A stretch of DNA of 64,000 nt from Ipomoea triloba (lineage: Eukaryota > Streptophyta > Magnoliopsida > Solanales > Convolvulaceae): positions 3,659,934 through 3,723,933 of the forward strand of contig NC_044924.1 of the NCBI RefSeq assembly GCF_003576645.1, given 5' to 3'. The notes beneath the pieces were generated by a model. It did not search any database and had not been told where the DNA came from. It saw only the letters and a program-made list of their open reading frames with translations. Of the stretch, positions 44,956-57,507 are shown one piece after another. Each line of letters starts with the position of its first letter. The stretch's first letter is position 1. The translations under genes and the position numbers were made by a program.

Positions 44956-47000
44956 ATGACTATTGCCATTGACGAATCAAGCAGAATCCCAACGAGGCTT
45001 GGGGTTATGTCGTGATGTTTTCTGGTTTTTCTTTCTTTTTCCGTTGTGTTGAAACTTGAAAATGTGAATTTTTTTTTATTGCAGGGGAAACCGGGTGCCA
45101 TAGTAGTGTGTTGGATTCTTGGACTTGGAACTCTGGTATCTTGGAGTAGCTTACTGACAATAGGAGATTACTATTATCAATTATTTCCTGTGAGAATCCC
45201 TTTATCTCTCTGAATGAATCTCCAGCTTTATGTTTAGTAAAGTGTTTTATGGTTTTTTACTGAGTATTATGTTTGTTGTTTATTGTTCTTGTTTTGCCAT
45301 TAAGAAATACCATCCCTCTAGGGTGCTTACCTTGGTGTATCAACCATTTGCAATTGCAACAATTGCAATTCTTGCATATAAAGGTGAAAAGCTTAATACA
45401 AGGAAGAGAAACTTAGCAGGATATATACTATTCTTCTCGGGCACATTTGCTCTCCTACTGGTATCTTCAGCTTGGCCCTTTTACTGTCATCATCAGTGCT
45501 GTCATCTTTAATTTTTCCAAACTGATTCAACTCCTATTTGTCGGTAGTTGGATTTAGGCACTTCAGGGAAGGGTGGGCTCGGAAATTACATAGGAATTTG
45601 TGTAATTGTTGCATCTTTTGGAGTTGCAGATGCCCATGTTAAAGGTGGAATTGTTGGGGACCTGTCTTTTATGTGTCCTGAATTCATGCAAGTATGTTTC
45701 TAGATTCTTCGTCGAATTCCTGGTTTCTCAATCCAACTGTTGGAGTTTATAGTTGAGGTTGTTTGTCAACTTGCATTGCAGTCATACTTGGCTGGTTTAG
45801 CTGCTTCAGGGACACTGACTGCTTGCTTGAGACTAGTGACCAAAGCAGCTTTTGAACACTCCAAGAATGGTCTTCGGAAAGGAGTTAGTATGTGTTTCAC
45901 TTCAGCCCCTCACAATAGAGATTGAAATTTTAACTTTGAATCCTATTTTAGAAAAACTTTCAATTATGGCTTCTGCAGTCTTGTTCCTGGCAGTTTCGAC
46001 ATTCTTTGAATTCCTATGCATTATTCTTTATGCATTTGTCTTCCCCAAGTTGCCAATTGTGAAATACTATCGCGCAAAGGCAGCTTCAGAGGGATCAAAA
46101 ACTGTTGCAGCAGATTTAGCTGCAGCTGGCATCACAGACGCATCAAGTGAAAGTGTACTGAAAAACTCCATCTTGACCGACCAAGTTAAATTAGTTCATG
46201 TTTCTTTCAGATTTTGATATATAACTTCTACTGTCTGCACAGGTTGATGATTCTAAGCAGGTGGAAAGGCTGAGCAAAAAGAAGTTATTCATGGAAAACA
46301 TTGATTACACATTAGACCTCTACCTCTTATACGTTGTAACTTTGTCTATTTTCCCTGGCTTTTTATACGAGAACACTGGAACGCACAGCCTTGGCTCATG
46401 GTAACTATAGCTGATTTTCAAAGATTTACTAGCTAGTGGCAACAAATCATTGTGTCAAGTCTCAACTTGACAAATAAAATTGAGTGTTGTATTCAAGTCT
46501 TCTGATTGCTGAATGATTCGGGCATATATTGCAGGTATCCTATTGTTCTGGTCACATTGTGCAATCTCTCCGATCTCATATCAAGATACATTCCTCTCAT
46601 CAAGAAATTCGAGTTGAAATCCAGGAATGGGCTGATGATAGCAACATTATCGCGTTTCTTGCTCATCCCATGTTTCTATTTTACGGCTAAATATGGCAAC
46701 CAGGGATGGATGTTCGTGCTCGTATCTTTCCTCGGACTAACAAATGGTTATCTCACTGTCTGTATCCTCACTACTGCTCCTAGAGGTTACAAGGTTTGTT
46801 GTTCTGAGTCTTAATTAACTGTGTTAATAGCAATCAACCAATTCTCTGCTCATCATCCAAACTAATCCTCTTCCTCTTCTTGTTGATAGGGACCGGAGGC
46901 AAATGCATTGGGTAACATTCTAGTGCTATGTCTTGTTTCTGGCATATTTTCTGGTGTGGCTCTTGACTGGTTATGGCTAATTGGTAATAGTGATTTTTAA
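44956..47000 (+). CDS. Equilibrative nucleoside transporter, ENT copy B
   Basis: Second copy of the array with the same nine-exon structure: 44956-45003, 45085-45189, 45305-45460, 45548-45691, 45782-45887, 45979-46154, 46243-46400, 46535-46793 and 46890-47000, giving 420 aa (one extra residue in the central loop, ITDASSES). All splice sites are GT/AG and all ENT blocks are present (GVADAHVKGGIVGDLSFMCP, SIFPGFLYENTG, NLSDLISRYIPL, TNGYLTVCILTTAPRGYKGP). Small differences from A and C: GLG at the first splice junction side (LG instead of LE), NLSDL for NLWDL, and TTAPRGYK for TAAPKGYK. No disabling mutation. The upstream flank is alignable with A only from about 44350. Confidence 0.92.
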
Positions 47001-47104
47001 GGGAAAATCAATTATATATTATATTATAGTTATTCGTGCGTTTTGTAATCTAAATTTTACAAAGAATGATTTTGTTTATATATAAGGGTTTTTTTTTTCT
47101 ATTT

Positions 47105-50100
47105 TGTCACTCATTTGAAGAATATTTCTTAATTAATCATAAGAACTCTTGTTTAGGCCTTTAAAAAAAAAAATCACTACTAGTTCTTTTGTTTAGGATG
47201 CATAGGTAAATATGGTTGCATATTTTTTGTTGGCTAACCTACTCTAAGATGTTTATTTGTTGGTCTTGTTGTATATACATTATTTTCATATTAATATATT
47301 CATCCTTTCAAACAAAATTGTTATATTAAATCATTTAGAATATGCTATATTAATAGATTTTGTTTTTAAAAGTGAATGTAAATTATACATAGTTATAGGC
47401 ATGCACGTTGATAAGGATGTAGTCTAAAGCCAATAACGTGTTGCATCAAGGATCTAAAGAATAAGTTCAATTGAACTATGTTCGTCCAATAAAAAAAAAT
47501 ATTCTCATATATGCTATGCCGCCCTCTATTTATTCTTGAGGGTTATAAGAATAGATCAATAATTAAAATAATAAATTCACTAGATTAGACTCGATTCTAA
47601 GGTATTGGACCAACTTGTCCTAATCAAAAGCATTAGACTAGGCCAACGTATGTCTGTCATGCCCAATGACATTGTAGGACTAAGGCTACCATATATAGCT
47701 ATATGACAACAGTACTAATGCGTAACTTTGCTGACTAACTATATCCACCAAACAAAGCTTTCCATGTTAGTTCCACTTGCAACTTGTCATAACAATATAA
47801 GTTGTTCGATATACTATAAATAACATGTAATCTAGTTGGTTCAACTCTAACATCTTCATCTCACTACATACTCTTTGTAATAGCTTAGAAGTTAGAACTT
47901 TTTAGGGTTATTTGATCTCCTTTGATTAATTACTCGTCTAGTCATCTTTGTAATTGACTTTATAATGTCTTTATTACATTACATTACTAATAATAAGAGA
48001 CGCACACTTCTCTCTCCTACATTGACAATAACGAAAACTAAGACTTCTATTTTAACTTAATTTTCTATCAATAATGATAAAGTAATTGCAACAAATGCAA
48101 TAACACAATAATACTTAATATGAGAAATTGAAAAAAAAATTGACTTCTCATCACCTAATATATGCAACTGAGAAAATTAGTTTGTTTCACCAATCGAAAA
48201 GATAAGATAAAATCCTCGATTGAAAATACACAAATTGATGTTGTATTAGTTTGTATATTTTATTAAAGAAATATTTTTTTTTGAAAGAATTAAAGAAATA
48301 TTTTAAAAAATCAAAATATAGTTGAGCATACTAAAAATGAATTTTTAGTACATTAAAAATAAACTTGTAATACATTAAAATGAATTTGTATTAGAATCCC
48401 TCTTACTATGCAAATCTCGATCCGTGATATAAGCATTGATGTTCGAGAGGGTTAATAATATAATTGTGTTTATTTTATTACTTCTACAAATATTTTTTTT
48501 AAAAAATAATTTTTCTAACAGCACCTAACCTCAGAAATGAAAATGAGTTGAAAATATTATATTTATGTTGTACACTTCCCCTTTGTCTTTTTCTATTAAT
48601 ATATGTTTTTGAGATATTATTGTGTTTTTTTCTTCATAGTTTTTCAACAAATTATTAATTAATAATTGAGATCTATTTGCTGGCAACAATTTTATTTTTT
48701 TTAATATAATCTTTTTACATAGTACAGAGTAATAGTTTTTATTACCCTTTTCTGAATCTAACATTTGTTCAGATTATTTGAAATTAAAATAAAATATTTT
48801 TAAAAATCAATCACTAAAAGTGAAAAAGTCATTGTTGAGTGTGATAAGTAAATATATTACTAATTCACTATAGTTAATAAACAAAAGTGGGATAAGTTCA
48901 CATAATTTAATATTTGTAATTTGCGTCATTATAATTTCTATGCACGTTTGGTATAACAAACTTTTTAAAAATATAATTTCTCTAATTTAAAAAAAAAAAT
49001 CCGTAGACCTTAACTGGCAAAGGACAATAATAAGGTAAACTATTACTAGTATATGTTGTTCATAACTAATTGGTGCAAATCAAAAAGGTTGTGGTTACCA
49101 AACTAATTGTCCGTTCAACTTATTTGAGATTGGCCCAAAAAACTATACCATTTCTAAAATTTATATAAGAAATTATAAGCTATCAATCATTGGCATGCCA
49201 ATTTGCATCACATACAATCTAACAATTTTTTTTTATTGCATTAAGTATTGATTCTACCGTGTACAATATAACTAAGGATGTGAATGCAGTCAATCAAACT
49301 GTTTTAACTGAACTGAATTAACTAAAAAAATTTAATCTTTAACCTTTAACTTAATCGAACATTTTATTACTGAATTAACCGAACTGAAATTTTTTAACTA
49401 AATTTTTAAATCTTTAAAATTATATATAAATAAAAATTAACATTACCAATTATATCAATACCTATAATAATAAATCTATAAAAAAAAAGAAGCAAAATAA
49501 TACAATAACAACAAATATAAAAATACAAATTTAAAACTATGGTGACATTTTAACGTAGGAATTGCCTGGAAAGTAAAACTCTTCCTTTTTCCTACGTACT
49601 CTAGTGGAGGGGTCCAACAAATATTATTTTTTTAAAAAAAAATTACTAGTACGAATGCCCAATTATTGTTACGGAGTAATAAAATAGTAAATGATATACT
49701 TATAAATAATAAAAAATAATAATATTATTTTATTTACAAAAATATCACCATATATTATTTATTTTAAAAAATTGTTCAAAAAGAGTGTTTGTTAATCGTG
49801 TAGGTGGAAACATGTGTGAATACGAGGTCGGACGAATTGACATAGAAACACAAGTTTGGACTAATAATTTGTTTGTGTGCTGCAAAACTCAAGCGAAGAC
49901 TTTTAGAATTGGGTTGTTTGTACAGTTTACTCCATAATAATTTTAGAAAAAACCTTTAAAATATTTATATGGAATTATACTCTGTAATTTTGTATTTTTT
50001 TTAATACTACTAACTCTATTACAATGCAGTATCTGTCCATAATTACTGAGTCAGTATTGATTCCACTGAGGCTCCCGTATAAAAGGAAGAGTTTGATGCC

Positions 50101-50700
50101 ACTGGACCACAATGTCCTTGGCTATAATTTTGTATTTAATAGAGTTATATATTTTATATCTATATTTAATAAAATTAAATAACCATATATAATATCACCA
50201 AAAATAAGATACACTGACACCATAAATATGTTATCACTGTATCACACCTTTGAACTGAGAGCTTTAATTTATTATTGAGAATATTGAAATTGTGGAGGAT
50301 TCGTTGAATGAATGACGAGAAAAATCTACAGTTTACAGTATGATACTTTCTTGTATTTTCCTATTATACTCTCTCAGTTTAATTTACTCCATAATATAAT
50401 AAACAAGGATAAAATACTTTTATCATGTGAATTCGAAATTCCAAAGAGTATGAAATGGAAGTTCATATAGTATTTTTCTATTTTTTATTTAAATTTTTCA
50501 TTTTTCTCTCCCAATCATTTACATTTGTATATTTTATTTGGACAATTTAACCCTAAAAATAACACTTTTTTAATATGATTTTGGCATGAAAAACAAACAA
50601 TGCTTTTCCACCACTTTTTGTCCCCTTTTCCCACTAATTATTTGTTTTATTATCTCTCTCCTTCAATACGGTGTATGGCTGTGGCCTATCGTCTTCACGA
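47105..50700 (+). repeat. Duplicated flank between ENT B and C, with LINE 3'-end copy
   Basis: Begins with TTTGAAGAATAT...AGAACTCTTGTTTAG and ACTACTAGTTCTTTTGTTTAGGATGCATAGG (first 20: ACTACTAGTTCTTTTGTTTA), matching 35105-35200, the 3' end of the LINE remnant. The order then follows 36650-38150 up to the TCTCTCCTTCAATACGGTGT block at 50655. Unique AT-rich DNA (48000-49840) interrupts it. The Pack-MULE, LINE tail and hAT MITE of the A flank are absent. Confidence 0.78.
50045..50130 (-). mobile_element. SINE fragment, family of 12899-13061
   Basis: Inverse reading gives ACATTGTGGTCCAGTGGCAT (A-box region), then GGGAGCCTCAGTGGAATCAA, matching the head and the GAGCCTCAGTAG stretch of the plus-strand copies. 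The B box is degraded. Confidence 0.6.
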
Positions 50701-51353
50701 GTTGGGATTATTAGGCTGGCCAAACATAAACATAACTATGGGTCCTGTCATATCTTATTTAGTTAATCACCGATCAAATTCATACAAATATTTTTTTTAT
50801 AATTTTTCATTATAAAAATAAGTAACTATTGTATAAAATGTTCTGTGTATGCAATCTTTTAAAACTTGGCAGAAATAGAAATCTGCAACCAAATTTCAAC
50901 GCCGTGGAGTAAAAAAACAGCTGTCCAAAATCATCGTGGACAAGTCTTTTAAGTAAAATGTGATTTTTCTAAATATGGACTATTTGTCAAATAAGGTTCA
51001 CAGTTGTCAAGTTTAAGGAACTGCCATTAATGATCAATGATTCATAAGAGATTCCTATGACAGAGGGAAAGATTATCGAAAGCATTGGGATCTTTAACTC
51101 GCTGCAGAATCTTTAATTCACACAGGTTTAGACTTTGCAGTCAACGCTTCACAGCGGCGATACCAAGGTGAGCTTATCTCTTTTTCACATCTTGTATAGT
51201 TGTATTTCTCTCCTGCTATAATTATAGCGTTTACATTCACAGCAGAAGTGCGCCCATTTCCTCTCTCTCTTTCTGTTCATCTAAGTATAGTACTGAGAAA
51301 CACATTTTCCTTGTTTTGCTGTTGTAGCAGAGCAAATACTGAAATACACAGAC

Positions 51354-53386
51354 ATGACTATTGCCATTGATGAATCTAGCAGAAGCCCAACGAGGCTTGA
51401 GGTATTATGTCGTGATGTTTTCTGATTTTTTTGTTCTTTTGCTGTTGTGTTGAAACTTGAAAATGTGATTTTTATTATTATTGCAGGGGAAACCGATTGC
51501 CATAGTAGTGTGTTGGATTCTTGGACTTGGATCTCTGGTATCTTGGAATAGTATGCTAACAATAGGGGATTACTATTATCAACTGTTTCCTGTGAGAATT
51601 CCTTTTGTCTCTTTGAATGAATCTCTGGATTATGTTTAGTAAAGTGTTTTATGGTTTTTTACTGAGTATTATGTTTGTTGTTTGTTGTTCTTGTTTTGCC
51701 ATTAAGAAATATCATCCTTCAAGGGTTCTTACCCTGGTGTATCAACCATTTGCAATTGGAACAATTGCAATTCTTGCATATAAAGGTGAAAAGTTGAATA
51801 CAAGGAAGAGAAACTTAGCAGGATATATACTGTTCTTCTTGGGCACATTTGCTCTCCTACTGGTATTTTCAGCTTAGACTTTTTAGTGTCATTAGTGTTG
51901 TCATCTTTAATTTATCCAAACTGATTCAATTCCATTTGTTGGTAGCTGGATTTAGGCACATCAGGGAAGGGTGGGCTTGGAAACTACATAGGAATTTGTG
52001 TTATTGTTGCATCTTTTGGAGTTGCAGATGCCCATGTTCAAGGTGGAATTGTTGGGGACCTGTCTTTCATGTGTCCTGAATTCATCCAAGTATGTTTCCA
52101 GATTCTTCAATTCCTCGAATTCCTGTTTCTCAATCCAATTGTCGGGGTTTATAGTTGAGGTTTTTGTCAATTTGCAGTCATTCTTAGCTGGTTTAGCTGC
52201 TTCAGGGATACTGACTTCTGGCTTGAGGTTAGTGACAAAAGCAGCTTTTGAACACTCCAGTAATGGTCTCCGGAAAGGAGTTAGTATGTGCTTCTCTTCA
52301 GCCCCTTACAATAGAGATTGAAATTTTTAACTTTGAATCATATTTTAAAACATTCAATTATGGCTTCTGCAGTCTTGTTCCTTGCAGTCTCGACTTTCTT
52401 TGAATTCCTATGTATTATTCTGTATGCATTCGTCTTCCCCAAGTTACCAATCGTGAAATACTATCGCGCAAAGGCAGCTTCAGAGGGATCAAAAACTGTT
52501 GCAGCAGATTTAGCTGCAGCTGGCATCACAGCACCAAGTGAAAGTGTACTGAAAACTTACATCTTGATCAAACAAGTTTAAGTTCTTGCTATTTGTTTCA
52601 GATTTTGATATATAACTTCCATTGTCTGCACAGGCTGATGATGCTAAGCAGGTGGAGAGTGTGAGCAACAAGAAGTTGTTCATGGAAAATATTGATTATG
52701 CATTGGACCTCTACTTCATATATGTTGTAACCTTATCCATTTTCCCAGGATTTTTATACGAGAATACTGGAACCCACAACCTAGGCTCATGGTAACTATG
52801 GCTGATTTTCAAACTAGTGGGAGCTGATTATTGTACTTATTCATGCTCTTTTGAATCCATATAAGTCTCTCTCAACTTGACAGATAAAATTGGCTGCTAT
52901 ATTTAAGTCTTCTGACAGCATGTACAATAAAATGCAGGTATCCTACTGTTCTAATTGCAATGTACAATCTCTGGGATCTCATATCAAGGTACATTCCCCT
53001 CGTCAAGAAAGTTAAGCTGAAATCCAGGAAGGGGCTGATGATAGCAACACTATCTCGTTTTTTGTTGGTCCCGTGTTTCTATTTCACTGCTAAATATGGG
53101 GATCAAGGATGGATGATCATGCTCGTATCTTTCCTCGGACTAACAAATGGTTATCTCACTGTCTGTGCCCTCACTGCTGCTCCTCAAGGTTACAAGGTGG
53201 GTTGCTCTGAATCTTGATTGATTGTGTTAATATCAATCTGTTCATCATCAAAACTAATCCTCTTCTTGTTTATAGGGACCGGAGGCAAATGCATTAGGAA
53301 ACATTCTAGTGCTATGTCTTCTTTCTGGCATATTTTCTGGTGTGGCTCTGGACTGGCTGTGGCTAATTGGTAACAGTGATTTTTGA
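51354..53386 (+). CDS. Equilibrative nucleoside transporter, ENT copy C
   Basis: Third array member: exons 51354-51401, 51487-51591, 51707-51862, 51946-52089, 52178-52283, 52373-52545, 52634-52791, 52938-53196 and 53276-53386; 419 aa, no disruption. Conserved ENT blocks as in copy A (GVADAHVQGGIVGDLSFMCP, NLWDLISRYIPL, TNGYLTVCALTAAPQGYKGP). The 5' leader has a likely intron: donor near 51166 (CCAAG/GTGAGC) and acceptor at GTAGCAG just before the ATG. Copy B keeps a variant donor (CCGAG/GTAGAC); copy A lost this region. Exon and intron lengths match copy A closely, and their long shared flank suggests A and C share the larger duplication unit. Confidence 0.92.
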
Positions 53387-53402
53387 AGGAAAATCCATTA
53401 TA

Positions 53403-53500
53403 AATTTTTTTTTTGGTGAAATACGTGAGGCTAAGCCTCAACACTACTAAATTATACAAGAAGCAGCATCCCAACATCGCTCTCAATAAATCGCAAATTT
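53403..53500 (-). mobile_element. Small retro-insertion in the ENT C 3' flank
   Basis: About 95 bp starting with a T-run (minus-strand poly-A) and ending before AATTTTACAAAGAATGAT, absent at the same place after ENT A and B. It looks like a truncated SINE or LINE tail inserted in reverse. Confidence 0.5.
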
Positions 53501-54463
53501 TACAAAGAATGATTATATTATAGTTATTCAGTGTTTTTGTAATCTAAATTTTACAAAGAATGATCTTGTTTATATATATAAAAGCACTTTTTATTTTGTG
53601 ATCTAAATTTTACATATACTCATGAGAGATTCCTAAGCGTACCAAAGGTAGGCTATCTATTACGAGTGCATAGTTGTGCTCTCTCACTTTTTGCTACAAA
53701 AGAACAAAAATAAAGAAAATGTAAGTTCAAACTCTCGAATTAAATATTCTTTTTCTTATTTTGACATTGTGTATAAATTTTTCTTTTTAATATTTCGTGA
53801 TTCAATTTGTAAATTACTCCGTATTACATTTGTGTTAAAAATATACTCTGTATATATTTATATCCTGTCTAGTATAAAAATAATGTAGAACAACAATTAA
53901 CTATGACAAGTATTAAAATATACTTGTCCGCATAAACAACTCAATTATCACAAAGGTAAAATTTAAGAATAAACATCAAAAATTAAATCTTATAAGGGTT
54001 ATCCCAAATGCTTTGGGTTGAAAATTCAACCTTTTGACAATAAAGTATTAAATTATCTCGCATGGCCTCTTAAAGTGAGGGGACTTCTTATGCGCAGTGT
54101 GCAAAGGATGCTTTATCGGGCCTTTTGTGAGAAAAGTACTAAAATATGCTCCGTATTAAAATAGTTGAATATGTACCCAGGTCAGCTCCTGTACTTCTCA
54201 GAGCGAACATGGACCGTTAAACGAATGGAGAAAGACCCGATAAATTACCAAAAAAAATTAAAATAGTTTAATATAGAACAAAATTCCCAACCAAACGCGA
54301 CCTTATTGATTTCATGTCAGTCCCCCCAAATCGTCCCCGGTTTGCTCCGATTCAAATGTGCCGCCATGGCCGGAGAACTCGAAGGATTCAAACTATGCTC
54401 AAATGAGATTTAATTCTTACAGTAGTTCAGTTTGAGTTGCGTAGTTTCTTAATCTAATCGTTG
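53501..54463. other. Intergenic between ENT C and PIG-M
   Basis: No gene. A SINE-like stretch (54165-54260) shares GGAGAAAGACCCG with 33445-33630. Confidence 0.45.
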
Positions 54464-56532
54464 ATGAAAACCATGGCGGCGGTGAACCTCCGCTCTTTGC
54501 TGCTATTCTCTGCATTTCTTCGCTTCTTCTTGATCCTCTACGGCGAATGGCAAGATGCCCACATGGAAGTTCGATACACCGACGTTGACTACCTCGTATT
54601 CTCCGACGCCGCTGCCTTGATGGCCAAAGGGGATTCCCCCTACAAAAGATCCACCTATCGCTACTCACCCTTAATCGCTTTCCTCCTCATCCCCAATTCA
54701 TTCCTTCACCCTTCTTGGGGGAAATTCCTCTTTTCCGCTTCAGGTATTTCTTATGCATTCAATTTTAGTTTTAACTATTATTTTCTGAATTTCTTGTTCA
54801 AAAAAAGTGTTTTCTTTTCTTTCTTTTTGCTGCAAAAGTGTTCTGTAAGGGCCTTTGCTATATTGAAATGTTAATTGTGTATTGGGGCAGATCTGCTGGT
54901 GGGGTTTCTGATACACAAAATCTTGAAGCTAAGAGGGGTGCCGGAGAAATTGAGTACCTATTCAGTAATGGTGTGGCTTTTCAATCCATTTACCTTTACC
55001 ATTGGAACTCGTGGAAACTGTGAGCCCATTGTTTGTGCTATGGTTCTTTGGATCATTGTCTGTCTCATGAATGGTAAGTCTTTAATATCTTTTAGCTTAA
55101 CTTCAGAAATTAGTTGTGGAGGATTTATACCTGCATTGCAATTTCTTGCCCTTGCCAATGAAGGCAAAATTCCCTCAGGCCCTGGTCCCCAAATCCCGAC
55201 TCGACAGGACAATGGAGGGGTAAATCACAATGACATAGCAACCCATTAGGTGGGAGGATCAGTGTTTGGTGGCCACACGGAGTCCACCACATTGGGTGTA
55301 ACTCCTACACTGTGGTTGTCAGACTCGATCTTGTGCCCTTGCCCACAATCTACCACCTTGCATTGCGATTTCTTAGTCAGCTCATTGGGCAGTGGCTAAA
55401 CCCATATTTATTTATTTCATTTCTTCATTTTGTCAATTTTAGCTGTAAGACAATGTTACATGAAATTTTGTACCATTCCATGTGGCTTTCTTTGATTAAT
55501 TCATAGTTCCTGTACATAACAGTTATCTACATTTCAATAAAAAAAAAAACTCATCTTTAATGTGTCTGATGTTTTCTTGACCACAGATTGTCTTATACAA
55601 GCTGCACTTTGGTATGGATTTGTTGTCCACTTGAGAATCTATCCTATAGTTTATGCACTCCCAATAATTTTGGTTCTGGATCCTCTAAACTTCCAGCCTA
55701 GTAAGAAGCCCACACTTACAGATTGGAGTGCTAGAAAGCCCCAGGTAGCAAAGAGTTCAGGTCGTAGAAAACTTCCCGATCTGCATTCTCTTTGGTCTTT
55801 CTTCACGAGCATGTTTACTTGGAGGAGACTTATGTTTGGATTTATTTCTGGTTCTGTGTTCTTTATCTCAACTGGATTTTTCTTCTATCTGTATGGATGG
55901 GAATTCTTGAATGAAGCGCTGCTATATCATCTCACTCGTACAGACCCGAGGCACAATTTTTCCATATACTTCTACCACATATATCTGAATTATGAACGTG
56001 ACTTCTCAATCTTGGAGAAACTCGTTTCTTTTCTTCCTCAGATTATGGTGCAGCTTGCTCTCGTCTTCTGTTTTGCCCAGGACTTTCCATTTTGCTTTTT
56101 CGTGCAGACAGTTGCATTTGTTGCATTTAACAAGGTTTGGGAACGCTGCTCAATCTTTTTTAGTTTTAATTATCTTCTCAATGTATGCAATGTATAAGAA
56201 CTATTCCTCATTTACAGGTCATAACAGCTCAGTATTTTGTCTGGTTTTTCTGCCTATTGCCCTTGATACTACCTTGGACTAATATGAAGCTGAAAGGTAA
56301 GGGCTTGGCTTGCATTCTTTTGTGGATTGGAGCTCAGACACATTGGTTGCTGTGGGGTTATTTGCTCGAATTCAAAGGGAAGAATGTCTTCATCCAACTT
56401 TGGATAGCAAGTTTGCTGTTCTTGGCTGCAAATACCTTTGTCCTTACCAGTATTATAAGGCAACACAATTACTCTCCAGTCTTCCGCCACTCGCAACATG
56501 GAGTTTCAAACAAAACTGTGAAACACGAATAA
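54464..56532 (+). CDS. PIGM: GPI mannosyltransferase 1 (PIG-M; PEANUT1-like)
   Basis: ER-membrane enzyme adding the first alpha-1,4-mannose to the glycosylphosphatidylinositol anchor, using dolichol-phosphate mannose. Exons: 54464-54743, 54891-55073, 55587-56134 and 56218-56532, with GT/AG borders, giving 441 aa. The N-terminal membrane segment ([20 protein letters not shown]) leads into [14 protein letters not shown], where Asp40-Val-Asp42 is the DXD catalytic motif in the first lumenal loop. It continues with [47 protein letters not shown] and [14 protein letters not shown], all PIG-M blocks. A second ATG at 54473 is an alternative start. The Arabidopsis orthologue PNT1 is needed for cell-wall and embryo development. 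Intron 2 carries a SINE-like insertion. Confidence 0.94.
55120..55345 (-). mobile_element. SINE-like insertion in PIG-M intron 2
   Basis: Inverse reading includes CCATTGTCCTGTCGAGTCGG and GGGGACCAGGGCCTGAGG, a segment recurring in many eudicot tRNA-derived SINEs. Head and tail are not sharply defined. Confidence 0.5.
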
Positions 56533-57507
56533 GGAATCAGCTTAACACACTCCTGAATTGACACGGGATTTTCAGACAACAATGCTTTGTCTTTCTGTCT
56601 GGAGAGGGATGAGTGACTTGAATTTCTAACCTTATATCTAGGAGGTCTCATAGGAAAGTTATGTCAAAGGCAATTAGCCAAATTTTGTGTAATGAACTGT
56701 GTTTTTTGAGGTTGATTTTTATACCTCAGACTCTCAGTAATGAATGCATTGCCTTTCTACACATTTCCAAAGTATGAGCAATTTTCTTTTTCTTTTCTGA
56801 TAACACGGATTTCCCGACTTTGTCAAACTATATCTTAGACTCATGAACCTACTCCTCAAGTTTCTAGTGAGGTTCAAACCCTCACCTTTTAACTGGAAGC
56901 AGGACTTAACGTTGATTAGTTGATCACTTAACTACCTTGTTTGGGTTCGAACCCCCAAGAGCATGTTGAAAATGGATTATGTATATTTGATACAATGTTT
57001 GTCTTTTTTGGTAATGTTAGACCATGAATATTGATACCTGGTCCGGTTCCTTCATGGCACTCATCATTTCTTCCGTGAAGCTAATGTCAAAAGAAGCTTT
57101 TCCAAACTTCAAGGAAAGAATATACTCCATAATGCTCTTAATATGTGTACTTTTATACACATAAAAATCATGACATTCTAAATACATGCAACTTGAAAGT
57201 ATTCTATACGGAATACTAGAGATACAAAATTCATAGTTTTTCATGTTTTCAGAAAGAAGAATGGCAATCTGGTAAGAGGTCAATGGTCAATAACGTGCTA
57301 TCACAATGGATTACTAATCCTTATTTGTTGCATAAGAATCAATTCCTTGCTGGTGCAGAATACTGCATGAGCTTCCTTTTACTCCACTCCAACCTGCAAC
57401 ACAAAAGATGCATGAACACATTTTTATCAGAATGATCTTAGAAGGCTTTTGAGTTGATTCATTGGTTCTGAATCTGAGGACATAGTATTAAGGAAGAGAA
57501 GAAAGAT
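56533..57507. other. Intergenic; small exon-like fragment on the minus strand
   Basis: PIG-M 3' UTR, then unassigned DNA. A SINE-like B box (GGGTTCGAACCC, about 56943) is present. Minus-strand 57025-57130 reads LSLKFGKASFDISFTEEMM and MSAMKEPDQ, with a splice-like GGTATC after it; I do not recognise the family. Confidence 0.4.

Noticed and set aside
56943..56954. GGGTTCGAACCC as the T-loop of a tRNA gene
   Set aside because: No cloverleaf arms can be placed around it; more likely a SINE B box or chance.
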